Assembly: GCA_030268105.1 (NCBI GenBank)
Contig: BSDZ01000086.1
Location: 3,488,501 to 3,552,500, forward strand
DNA length: 64,000 nucleotides
Direction of reading: 5' to 3'
Origin: Volvox africanus
Taxonomy: Eukaryota; Chlorophyta; Chlorophyceae; Chlamydomonadales; Volvocaceae
This document shows, in pieces, positions 10,818 through 22,300 of the stretch; the first letter of the stretch is position 1; every line of letters begins with the position of its first letter. A model generated the notes under the pieces. The model searched no databases and was not told where the DNA came from. It saw nothing but the letters and a program-made list of their open reading frames with translations. Both the position numbers and the translations under genes were made by a program.

Positions 10818-13800
10818 ATGTATAGCCAACACCGCGCAGACTATTTGACTGTGTCCAGGCCAGGACAAAGAAGCGGCGTCGTAAATGCAGCTGCAAACCA
10901 TGGCTTCGCCGCGGTGCAATGTGCTCCTGGAGATGGAAACGCAGCGCCTTTTCGGCCCTTTTCCCAGATTGCAAATATTTCTCAAAGTGGCTCACGACAG
11001 CAAGCTTTAGCAGGTTCTCTGCATGCTCCTATGCCTCGGGCGCCGTCCGCTTCGCAGGGCAGTAATAATAACTCCACGCAGCAGCCGCATCAAAGCCAGC
11101 AGCAGAACCGCAAGCAGCAACATAACATGGGAGGAGTTCTAGGATTTACAAGCACAAGCGGCGCAAGCGGCCTACCCCAGGCCCTGGTGCGACCCTTTTC
11201 CGCCGGAAGCAGACCCATGGGTCATAATGCGAGCATCACGGCTGGTGCCCGACCCATATCAGCGCCATCACAACCAATGCAGCTTAAGTCACAGCTCGCC
11301 TCCCGACCTATGTTCGCGTCCCTGTCCATGAGGCCAGCCCTGGGAAGCGGTGGCACCGGCACGGGCGTCACTGGTAACACAGGCTGTGCGGCAGGCCTTT
11401 CCGCAACAGCAGCTACCGTAACCGCTGCCGTCGTCAACCTCAACGGATACATCAACATGTCCCAAAAGAGCGATGACCGCGACCTTTACCATGCGGGCTT
11501 CAGCGCTAGCCAGGGCTCGGCTGGTATGTCGTACAACGACTGTGTCCAGTTTCGGGCTGGAGCCGCGAACAGATCAAGGGGCGCCGCCTGGCCCTCTGCT
11601 CAGGGTTCAGGCGGCGGTGGAGGAGGAGTTTCAGGCGGAGGTGACGGAGGTGACGGAGGTGTGGTGCCCAACATCCGGATTTCCCGTACCAGCAGTGGCG
11701 CAACGAATGGTCCTCGACCCACATCGGCAAATGCCACACAGCGTCATGACCAGCACCGGCCGTACAGTGCACCAAACTACTACGAGCCTGATGTTGAACC
11801 GTACGACAAATCTGCGGCTCTGGAAAATTATGCTGCGGCGCGTGAGAGCCAGCAACAGCACGGTTCGGTGCTCCTCACGGCATCACAGGTTGAGGAGCCG
11901 TTGTTGCCTTTTCCGCTGGCTTCCGGATCTGCTGGTAGTGGTCTAGGTGTTACCGGCCTGGCTCAAGAGATCCAGCTGCGCAAGCGACAGGATGCGGGTG
12001 CTCTTGCAACTGCCGCGGCTGTCGCGTCCAAGGTGCCAGGCGACTCCGGACCGCAACAGATGGCGATTCATCAAAGTGAGAATTGCACGCTTCCAGCCCG
12101 ACTGGATGCTCATCATAAACAAGTCATTTCGGAGCCGCATGTTGGCCAGGTGATGGCCAGCTGCGAACTGCTGCTAAACGGGCAAGCGGTACAGGAAAGC
12201 GGCAGCAGCGCCGCAGCTGCTGTGCCGCTGCCGTCGATTGCACCGCCGGGTACGAATACCCGTTGCGCTGCAGAGACGGCAGCCACCTCCCAAGAATGTC
12301 AAGGTGGCTATGCTACTGCGGACTTCCGTTGTGGAGATGGGCAGGGCCTCGCCCCTGGCCTAAGCCAGCAGGAGCCGCGGCTTTGGTCACAACGGGAGCA
12401 GAGGCAGGATCAGGCACCGCAGCTGCATCAGCAGGGGCGCCTCCTTTCGCGAAGTGATGAACAGCAGCTGCCGCTGCCCCTGTGCGACCAGGAGCCCGAC
12501 GACGACCACCAACGAGAGGAACGGAGACGACAGCAAGACCAGCAGCGAAGTAATAAACTCCAAAATCCAAACCAGCAGCAGACCGGTCAACATTGCCATC
12601 GCAGTCGTCAGCTGGAGGAACGTTACCACCTGTCCCAGGTGACGGAGGAGGTGCAGCAGCCAACCCCCGCCGGAGCAACCCCCCAGCAATTGCCATCGCC
12701 GCCGCACCCGGCGTTGCGCCGGCTTCATCAACAGCTAGACTCGCAGGAGCTGTGTCAGCAGCAAGAGCAGAGATTGGCGGTGTTGGTTTCATCCCAGGAA
12801 CCTCATCAGCACCAGCAGCTACAGGTGTTGCGGCGCAACCTTGAGGAGTCACAATCGCAGCAAGAGTTGACACGTGGTGATGCGACGAAGGAATCGGACT
12901 GCCGCGTCGTGACGCAGATGAGAAAAGGTAGTCAGCCACATCAGGAGACGGAGGGCCAGTGTCTTCTGGTCCGTGACCCAGCACATCAGCACAGGTTGCA
13001 ACCCCAACGACGACAAGAGCAAAAGGCGCCGGCGGAGACGGATGCAGCTCCTCATGGGTTCGGGCCGTCAGCACACGGGGCCATGCTGGAAACATGCTAC
13101 TCCGAATTACACGGAACCCTCAACTGCATCGCGGCGCGGACGGCTAAGGTGGAGGAGGCAATGCAAGTGTGTCAACAGGTACACACATTTCGTTATTGGA
13201 CGCGCTGCATGGCTGCGCTGATGCTTATTGTGGTGCCAAATGTGTCAAGGGTAGAGGATGTGTTAGTTGCGGGTTTATTTATTGGTCACCATGTCCGGAT
13301 GAAGATAAGGCCCTCGTCTTTGTTTGTGTTTCTCCCTGTTATTCCCCCTTAACTATAACCGTACTCCTCCTGCGCCCCTTCCGGCCCCTCCCTGCGGTTC
13401 ATGTGCTCCAGATAGCAGCAAGCCTGCCCGAAGTCATGTCGCTGCTCCACCACCAGAATGCGGTGCTCCAGGGGCTGCGCACCGCGCAGGAGGACGCGGC
13501 AGTGGCAGCGGCGACAGCCACTGCAGCGATGGAGCGGCGGTTCGCTCAGGCGCTGCTACGTGACGAGGGGCAGCGGCGCCTGGGCGGAGGCGGCGGCGTC
13601 GATGCGACGGCCCAGACCTCGCCTAGCTTCACGGTGCGATCGCGTCGCCTGTGTGAACTATATAGGGGTTACCTCCGAGCACGCAGTACAGGCTGTAGTA
13701 TCCTGGGGTATCTAAGGCTAATATCCGGGATGGTCAGGAAACTGGACACCTTCCGATCGGGCCTAAACAATTTGGCGGACATTAACACAGAGATACAACA

Positions 13801-14697
13801 CATGGCGGCTTAGACGCAAGCACTGGCATTGATCAGAGGCAGCCCGCTAGGGGGACTGCTCGCTCGACTTGATGTCCACGCATGATGCTTGACTCCCATC
13901 TCGTCCGACCAGTGCCGATCCACCTGGGGTGCTGCTGCAACCCCTGAGAAACGTGTTTGACTGGCTCGCGGTGTTTTAAATCTGGGATGGGGACAACGAA
14001 CGGGGTGTATCATAACCCGCCGGTAGACGCTCGATTGATTATGCGGTGCGCATGGGGCCATCGGCCGAGTCCTATCTGTTCCGACGACTTCAATCCACCA
14101 CCCGCGGGCTGACCCCGGCTTCCTCCACTCTTGCCTGCACAGCTGCTGCCGCCTGACCCTGGGGCGAGTGGTCTGAGGTTAACAGGTTCCGGAGCACCGG
14201 AGCCTCGCGCCTTATTCCAGGGGCCCCCCGATGGTGGCGGTATTAGCGGTGGTCCTGGCGTTGCGGTCGGCGCCGGCATGGCCAATAGCCATGGTGCTGT
14301 CGCTGGCGTAGGCGGCGTTAGCGTATGCGCCGGCATTGCTGATGGCGGCAATGAGCGCCCAAGATGTCGTAGAAGTGTCGGCACGCATCGGCAGCTCACG
14401 ACCACCACCACCACGACCACGACCACGACCGTGTACGAGGAAGAGGAAGAGGAGCAGCAGCCGGTGGGCAACAACCGAGAGGAGGGTGACGAGGAGAAAA
14501 AGCAGGGCAGCGAAGGACAGGCCGTCAGGTCAAGGCTTGAGGGCCCCTGCCACACGCCGGCAAGCAAAGGTGCCATCTATCGCTGTACGGTCGGTGGCGC
14601 GAGAACGCCATGCCGGTCCCTTTCCGCGGTCGCCCCCTCGTCACCAGCCACATACGGCATGTCCTCCGGTGCCCTCCGGCGGCATCTCGCTAAGTAA
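10818..14697 (+). CDS. Large Gln-rich low-complexity protein with short coiled coil (hypothetical)
   Basis: I do not recognise this protein. The model is 10818-13178, 13412-13633 and 14143-14697. All junctions are phase 0 with GT-AG ends, giving about 1045 residues. The first ATG in the open frame is used; an upstream exon cannot be excluded. Residues 1-400 are Ser/Gly/Ala/Gln-rich with repeated RPxSAxSxPM-like phrases. The middle, roughly 480-760, is extremely Gln-rich (QQ runs mixed with Arg, Glu and His). Then a more ordered, probably coiled-coil segment of about 100 residues spans the first intron (AARTAKVEEAMQVCQQ to LLHHQNAVLQGL), a likely conserved core. The last exon has a Thr run, a Glu run and a Gly/Ala-rich tail. 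Exon 2 could instead be read on to a stop at 13813, but those last 60 codons are a dispersed repeat also found at 22078-22200, so I place them in the intron. Function is unknown. Confidence 0.6.
13674..13800 (+). repeat. Dispersed repeat in an intron, second copy in DHAD
   Basis: About 110 bases beginning at GTATCCTGGGGTATCTA match the reverse complement of 22078-22200 at most positions. Both copies lie in introns and both happen to leave an open frame ending in a motif like GLNNLADINT. The pattern fits the tail of an old transposable element. Confidence 0.75.
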
Positions 14698-14812
14698 CTT
14701 AGCAATGCTGCCCTGGTGACCGTGGGAAGGGACCGGGATGACTTTCTCGCGCTACCGAGCTTGCTAAGTTGCTTACTCAGGGTTATGTGTGGGGTATACA
14801 TGTATAAACTCA

Positions 14813-14905
14813 ATTCTCTTCGGGGCTAACATGAAAACAACTTACTATATATATGATATCCTATATAATATATTATATCATATATGTTAACCTTGAAGAG
14901 AATAA
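14813..14905. repeat. AT-rich fold-back palindrome
   Basis: The outer arms (ATTCTCTTC..GGCTAACAT and its imperfect reverse complement) enclose an inner AT-rich palindrome of alternating TATA-like bases, so the whole segment can fold into a long hairpin. It lies just after the Gln-rich gene and looks like a tiny MITE or fold-back element. Confidence 0.65.
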
Positions 14906-15602
14906 GTTTCTGGCAGCAATATTCAGGCTTTCCCCTGTCTTTGGATTCCGTCCTTTTCTAGCTGCCTTTGAACCAACACCATGAACTTCTAATTCCCCCA
15001 AATAGTCATTGGTATTTAGAGAGCGCCCCAAAGTTTTGTTGTATCTTATGACAGTTTTACTTCTCGGAGTTTGGTAAAATATTATGGCAAAGCGTTGACG
15101 TATCATGTATATGTATATGTGGTTGGATTTAAGGCACTGACACGACCACCCGGCGACGCATTCGTCACCGTTGCCTTCAGATTTAAGTAGTATAGGGCAT
15201 AGGGCGCCTCGGACCCATCCCCTCCGCTCGCTATGCAATCCACATCGTACCAGGCAACGGCCCCGGTACGGCGCGGCGGGTGCGGTCTGTCATACGCGTG
15301 CAGCAAACACACACGCAGCATCACTGCTCCGTCCTGGAACATGAGCTGTTTCCGGTGAGAGGGAGGGAGGGGGAAGGGGGGCAGAGGGGGGCAGAAGGAG
15401 GGAGGGAAGGCGGGAGGGGGAGGGAGAGGAGCCTAATTCGGTCCAGAAGTCGTGGAATCTGAGACCGGTCGGGACCGCAGCTTGCGGCAAGAAAAGCTTG
15501 CTTTCAGGTTTGAGTTGTTGCCAGGTAGATCTTGTTTCGACTGCATCTTTCCAAAAGGCAGCGGGAATGAAAGGAGGTTATGTGTAGGCACATGTTCCTG
15601 GC
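14906..15602. other. Intergenic stretch with purine-rich tract
   Basis: No gene was recognised. A purine tract at 15357-15430 consists of many GGGAGG-like blocks. Confidence 0.5.
15357..15430 (+). repeat. Polypurine G-run tract (possible quadruplex)
   Basis: About 74 bases are almost entirely G and A, with more than eight runs of three or more G. Such tracts can form G-quadruplex or triplex DNA. It lies about 170 bases before the proposed start codon of the next gene. Confidence 0.7.
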
Positions 15603-17818
15603 ATGCGCCGTCAACCAACACCTTTGGTGGCCAGTGCAAATATCGCGGACGTGATGCCTCTCAGTTCAAGGTTGCACTCGGAACGTAACGAGGTTACAGA
15701 ACGAAGGTTCCAATCTTCGCGGTCCCTCCCCGCTCCGCCCCACCCGCTCCGCCCTCCCCGCTCCGCCCCACCCGCTCCGCCCCACCCGCTCCGCCCCACC
15801 CGCTCCGCCCTCCCCGCTCCGCCCCACCCGCTCCGCCCTCCCCGCTCCGCCCTCCCCGCTCCGCCCCACCCGCTCCGCCCCACCCGCTCCGCCCCACCCG
15901 CTCCGCCCTCCCCGCTCACACACGGGTGGAGCCGGTGCAGGAGGAATACACCGGCGAGGCGCTGCTATGCGAAGGTCTGCGACGGCCGCCGCCATCACCC
16001 CAATCACCACTCTCGGAGCAACAGCAGCAGCGTTGCTTCCAGACGACAAGGGACGGCGACGCCCAGCCCGCGCCTAAGGGAGGTGCAACAGGGTGGGGAG
16101 AGCCGTCCTTGTGCCGCCCCCGGCAGCCTCCGCAACGACACCTTCAGGAAAGCTGCAAGCAAGCGCATCTGCTCCGGCAGCCGCCGCAGCAGCTGCCAAC
16201 GGAAACTCAACCACGACAGAAGGAACGGGCGAAGCAGCAAAATCAGGATCCCTTGCCGAAGAAGAGGCATCGGACTGAGGAAGGCCGAATGGCAGAGATT
16301 GTGCGGCCACCAGACATACAAGCTGGTGCAAAGAGCGACGCGCAGGGACGGGTCGGCAGTGGCGGTGTCAGCGGTGGCGCTGCCGGTGCCGGCAATAGGA
16401 CTGCTCCGAAAATAGGATTGGCGGCGGTCACAGTGATGGCTGCGCAACCTAATCGTTGTCGTGGTAGTATCGATGGCAGCCGCACCAGAAAACCTTTTGC
16501 TGACGCCGGCAAGCCGTTACCTGAAGCTGTGGTTCCCGACGCGGCAGCACCCGTGGCCGGTTGGGATGCGGAGGAGGTCTTGCCACTGGCGCTCCGTCGG
16601 GAGAAGCGGGGTTGCCGTAAGCCGGAGGGAGGCGGCGTGGATGCGAGTGGATCCATCGCTATAATTGGCACCGGAGCAGCAGTGTTGGCGAAGGAGCCAG
16701 GTGTGTTAATGCGACGAAGCTCCCGCCAACGCGCCAAGCTTGGCGATGGGGTGCCTTCTGGGCACCTCAACACCACCGCCGCCATCAAAGGCACAGCCAA
16801 TGTAACAGTTGATACGGAGACCTTTGCGCTTAAAGTAAAGGCGCCGACTAAGCCGACTCAGCGGTCAGCTACGCAATTGAAGCGGAAGGCGGATCAAGCC
16901 GAGCCGAACGTGTCGGACCCCGAATGTCCGCAGCCGCACTCAGCTGCCGAACAGCCAGACAAGCGAGCTGGCTGTGGCGGTAAGAAGCCTCGCCCCATCA
17001 ACCACCAGCTCACTGTTGAGCCACCCAAGGGACCTCGGGCGGACGGATATCCGTCGGCAAAACCTGTGTCGAGCGGCGGTCCATCCAACAAGGGGTCGCG
17101 TGAGGGTGCATCCAAGATTTTTACGCGGAGTATGGGACGACGCCGGGAATCCACGGCCGATATCGGGGGTAATGGTGCCGGCGACAATGGTTCGATCGCC
17201 GCAGCAACTGCAGCGGGGACAGCCCCAACAAAGGGTAATGATTTAAAAAGGATGCACGAGACCACCACAGGCACGGGGCTGCCTGACAATCAAAAGACGG
17301 CTGTGAAAGCGGCGCCAGCCTTATTGCACCCTGAGGCTGTCGTCACTTGGGGGCGGATCTTGTGCAGCGGCAACGTTGGGAATGACAACACCGTCGCCGG
17401 TGAGAAACGTAGCAGCCGAGTAGTCCCGGCAACCGAGACTCGCGTTTTGAAGGGCGACGCCGGTCACCGAGGACTCGGAAAGCATGCTCAGGACACAAAT
17501 GCCTTGGCGATTCCGGCAGGAGTCACGGCCGCTAGTGATGACCCGGGTAGCAGCGGCGATGGGGGCAGGTCCCAGTCCACCGGCGATGCCGCTGCGGACG
17601 GCTGGAATGAGAGGGACATTGACACATCAGGGACCAGTTCTGAGCAGGCCTTACCGATGAGCCTGCAGGAGTCACTGGCGGGCCGATCATGCGGCAACCG
17701 GGATGATGATGACGCCGACGAATTTGCCAGGCTAGTGGCAGCTCACATGTTGAGGCATCGCCAGAAGCGGTTGAGGTGCATGCTTGCATCCACACAGGGA
17801 GCCGCGGGGCATTCGTAG
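15603..17818 (+). CDS. Basic, low-complexity protein, about 655 aa (hypothetical)
   Basis: I do not recognise this protein. The large exon 15941-17818 is open for 625 codons and begins right after an AG acceptor. A short first exon 15603-15692 with an ATG joins it in phase 0, but its donor (GAG|GTTACA) is weak, so the N-terminus is tentative. The protein is rich in Ala, Gly, Pro, Arg and Lys. It has a Gln-rich start, several basic clusters suited to nuclear import (PLPKKRHR, MRRSSRQRAKL, QLKRKAD, GGKKPRP), and an acidic-to-basic C-terminal piece (DDDDADEFARLVAAHMLRHRQKRLR) likely to be helical and conserved. There is no membrane segment or signal peptide. Location and composition suggest a nuclear protein, by inference. 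The intron is largely a GC-rich minisatellite. A TGTAA at 18261-18265 could serve as poly(A) signal. Confidence 0.5.
15725..15917. repeat. CCGCTCCGCC minisatellite within an intron
   Basis: About 19 tandem ten-base units alternate between CCCGCTCCGC-CCCA and CCGCTCCGC-CCTC forms. On the sense strand it is pyrimidine-rich and lies just upstream of the acceptor at 15939-15940, so it may double as the polypyrimidine tract. Confidence 0.95.
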
Positions 17819-19377
17819 AAAGCGGCCAATGGCGTGCGGAGATGATTCAAGATATAGCGCCTGCGGCGTTGACTGCTGGATATGCGGCCGCTTGGCTCAC
17901 AGACTCGGGATGTTTTTATGGAACTCAGACGTCTTAGATGTGTGTCTCGGTGCAGGACGGGCTTTTTGGGACGAATGGAGTCGGAATGAGGGAGGAAGGG
18001 ACGGACCCAAATTCGTAGGGGAAGGACTGCTATAACTTTTAGACAGACACGGCAGGACTGCTCTCCACTCGAGGAGTGAGTTTCGTACCTATAGCATAAG
18101 CGCGCAGATAGAGAAATAAGATTTGTCGGGAGCACACGAAGCATGCTCGGCGTGGGCTACGAAGCAACTCGTCAAGAAAGACCTAAACCGCACCTCAACA
18201 GAACCTAACGCGGCGGGATGCCGAGATGCAGTACTTGTGTTTATCGTTGTTGCTGCCACATGTAAGTGCAAGCCCGGGGCACGGGGCGATAGGCCCGGAG
18301 TTTTAAGCTCTCGTAGTGTTGCCTCCTCATGCCAGGAGCAAGAGTATGCAAGAGGTCTTTTACCTAGAAGAAACGGCACGAGAAGCCTGTCAAGCGATGG
18401 GTGCTCAGACGGTGGCCCTGCGATGGGTACACCCGGTTCATGGCCCACACATGCCGGTCGGTTCCCTGTCGTTCTACTTAATGGCCGTAGCTAGTCTCTT
18501 GTGCGGCCTCCAGCCAGTCGAGGATTACAGATGCGCACCGGACGCCCATTCGGCCTTAAGTGCCAGGTAGACACTGGTTATTATTTTGTGGATGGCCTTC
18601 TCTCTGCTGTTCTTTCCCAGTCATGTTGTACCATGGGGTTGAATGTGTTCTGCGGAGGATCAATACGTGCAGTGGCGGTGACACTTATGAGGCATGGCCC
18701 AAGAGACATGGTCATTTCGACTGTATGGCTATGGTGCGGCTTGCTTGGATTGCGGCTTCCATAACGCATTCTATGGGCACGGTCCATCGACCTTGTGCCA
18801 CTTGACATTTCCTATGTCACAGGGTCAACAACTTTCCCCATCTCTCATAGCCGCCCCCGACGGATGGCCATATCCTGTCGTTAACCAGCTTATCTGAAGG
18901 ATATCTGAGTCCCACACAACAACACTAGTAACACCCGGTTTCCTTTAACAGCCCTTTTCCGTTCACCATCCATGGCACCACATCATCGCACGCACACGTT
19001 TACCCTGCAATATAGATACCCAGTAACCTATCGCGACTGTCGTCGTCATTTAACTTGGGCGCTCTGCGTAGTGCCCTTGGATAGGCAGCAATATCGAGCC
19101 CAAGCATTTCATGTTGGACAGTGAATACAAGGTTTTGGTTGGTTACGTCTACACACTGCCAATCAACCTAAGGATGGACACGATCTGCTGCAGCCTGACG
19201 CCGCAAGCCTGGGAGCTAAGCAGCTGGCTGTCACCAGCCAAGCGATTGAGCTGGTGCTGGTGTCTTGGCGTGATGATCATCGCTGCTGTCAGTGCTGCGG
19301 ACAAAGCTAGTCGCCATCCACCGCTGTCACCAAATCGTGTAACGTCATTACTTAAGAACTACAACAACATCCACTCG
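17819..19377. other. Convergent intergenic region
   Basis: Nothing is recognised between the end of the basic-protein gene and the stop of the DHAD gene on the other strand. It must contain both 3' UTRs. A TGTAA occurs on the plus strand at 18261-18265. Confidence 0.5.
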
Positions 19378-22300
19378 TTATGAATCGGTGACACAGCCCG
19401 TGGACGCTGAGGTGACGTTCTTGATGTACTTGTAGAGGGTTCCGCTGGTGGCCTGTAAGATGGAGAGGCTATTTGTGTTGAAATGGAATGGGGCGGATAA
19501 GGAGGCTTGCCAACTCCAAGCCAGCCATGCATTTCGACGCTTTAGGATTGTCCGTTTTGGGAGGAAAATGTCAAATCAGCCAAAAGATTGTTGGTGCGCC
19601 CGAGACGGAAGACCCAGCCCAACTGGGCTCCCTAATGACGGCAAGCAAGTTAACTATTCAGCTGTTCCAACTGCTCTACTGAAATAACCCCTAAACACAC
19701 CCACCTTGAGCAGCGGGGCCACCCACGCGGCGCGGCGTGCTGCCATCTCCTCATCCGAAATCAACATGTCCATAACGTGGTTCTCAACGTCAATCACAAC
19801 CCTGTCTCCGTTCTGTTGGCATTTGGGACAGGTGGGTCGGGCATCAACATTGCCACCTGCTCATTTAGGGGTGCGACTTGCAAGTCCAAAGCTGCCATCA
19901 ATGCGCAGGCCGAGGCCGGAAACCTGATCAAGCATAGCCCCAAGCCTAGATGCTAAAATTGGAGTACCTAGGTTTTCATGAGGAAAAAGGCTGACTACAA
20001 AGTTACGAGGAAACCTAAACTCCGGATGTAGGCCCGTGGGGGTCAAACGATACACCCCAACTACCTACGAGGTACGGTACACACCCCAGTTTCCCACACG
20101 CATTTGAAAAGCCCGCGTGATCAGCTGCTCGCCCCCATTGGCCCCACACACGCACCTTTACCAACGCAATGGGACCTCCGACCTGGGCCTCCGGGGTCAC
20201 ATGGCCGATGACGAAACCGTGGCTTCCACCAGAAAAGCGTCCGTCTGTGATGAGTGCGCACTCCTTACCCAAACCGGCCCCCATAATGGCCGAGGTAGGG
20301 GTGAGCATCTCAGGCATGCCGGGGCCCCCTTTCGGCCCCTCGTAGCGGATCACAACCACCTGGAGGGCAAACACAGGACGAGTGAATCGCGAATAGGACG
20401 CTGTCAAGTACGAAATACTGTCCTTAATACTCTACATCATCTTTCAATGGCAGCAGAAATGGAGGAATCAAACGACAAGCGATGTAGGGGACAGCGAGGA
20501 GCATAGGTGTGGTGGGCTGATATCTGCTGCACAGGGCACCTTCCATCGCAGCAAATTACCGCTCCCCATGCCCTTCCCGTAGGGCTTCAAGCATATGCTC
20601 CATCATATGCCACACTTCACAGACAAGACATGTTTGGCACTCTCACCTACAAAGGTCTTAGGTACCGTGGGGTCCCTTCGCTCTCCTTACCTTGCCACGG
20701 AACTTATTGGGCTCTGCGCCCACCATTGCAATCATGTCCTCCTCGCAGTCAAACACCAACGCCTCCCCCTCAAACTTGAGGCCCTCCTTGCCCGTGATCT
20801 TCGCAACAGACCCCTCCGGCGCCAGATTGCCATACAAAATCTGAATATGGCCTGCATGGGTGGAATCGTTAAAATAATGCTTACATTTAAAAATAAATGC
20901 ACACACCTTGAACAGGCACTGTACAGAACGCCGATGCTCGTCTCAGGCAGTTTAGGGGACCAATTCCCGCTGCAGAAGGTGTGCAACAATAATGTTGGCG
21001 CTCCGAAAACATGCACGCGCTCTTTGACAAGGATCTTATAACAGCCAGGCCATCATACTGCGAGCGTGCACGCCCAAATCTCATTACCACCCGCGTATCC
21101 CCACCCAAACCCGCCGTCCCGTACTGAAACTCCTGAGCTCCTGGCCCCCTGTCCTTAACCTCCATCCCCATACGCCATACACCTCCTCCCCTTTGCTTTT
21201 AGTATCCCGAACTTTTAGGCCGAACGTAGCCCAGCCCCGTTCGGAAATCCTGTGAAGGTGAGGGATGCCTGAAACGATATTGCGGTGGGGACCTCGGCAT
21301 GTCCCGGCATCTCTCCCTGTCCATCAGCATCACCTTCAATCCAGCACTCCTATACCTCCAAGTAACGTAACTCCCTGACGGACAATGTCCTGTATGAGTA
21401 GTGGTGCCCATGTCCCGCCGGTACCTGGGCACTCCCCGTCCGGTTCTCCTTCGTCTTTCCTACTTAACATACTGCCATTCACTAGCTTGCTAGCTGGTAC
21501 ATTCACATCTACACATATATTTCCAATGTTGAGCTATTAATGCACTCAACCCATACTCTTTACCACCGCTTAGCGACATCCCACCGCTTAGGGTTTAATT
21601 GAGTGGCTTTGACGCACCCGTCTTTTTGATAGGCTTCTCAATGGGCAGGACCACATCCTGACCAGCCCGCAGCTCCGGAACCTCCGCCAGGTTGCCAGCC
21701 ACCGTCTTCCCTACGGCAAAAACCATGATCAAAGAACACACAAAGGGAGGTGTACCGGGGGAGGGGTGAAGAGGAAAACGAGGAAGAGCTGCGCGGTTGG
21801 ACCTATTTAAATGTAGGCTGCTAGCTGGCAGGACGCAAATCTTCTGTCTGGTGGTCTTATCCATCCAGCGCCTCTACCAGCACCCAATGCCCCTACCAGT
21901 GACTGTCATGCAATCCCGGTTGATGAAACCCTTGGAGTCCAGATACTTGAGGACCGCAGGGGTGCCGCCAACCTGAGGAACGGTTTCGGTGGAATAGAGT
22001 ACGAGATTGTGTTAGGAACAACGCGTAATCCAGGAGGTTAGGATTGGCCAGGGATAGTACGGAACCCCCCTTGATTCCACAGTATTAGTGTTGCATTTGT
22101 GTTTATATCCGCCAAACTGTTGAGGCCCAACCGGAAGATGTCCAGTTTCCTGATCATCCCGGACATTAGCCGTAGATACCCCAGGATACCACAGTTAGCA
22201 GCCCCCAGGCGCCGGCTGTGAAATAGATATGTAAAGCATCGTAGGAAACGAACAAGTGACGTCAGCAAGTGATGGGAATACTTGGTCCTGCGCTCTTTCG

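Noticed and set aside
13634..13813. C-terminal 60 codons of the Gln-rich gene exon 2
   Set aside because: The sequence is a dispersed repeat with a second copy in a DHAD intron; splicing at 13633 to 14143 keeps the frame and avoids it.
14010..14576. Minus-strand frame with a poly-Val run
   Set aside because: It is the shadow of the Thr run (ACC repeats) in the plus-strand exon at 14143-14697.
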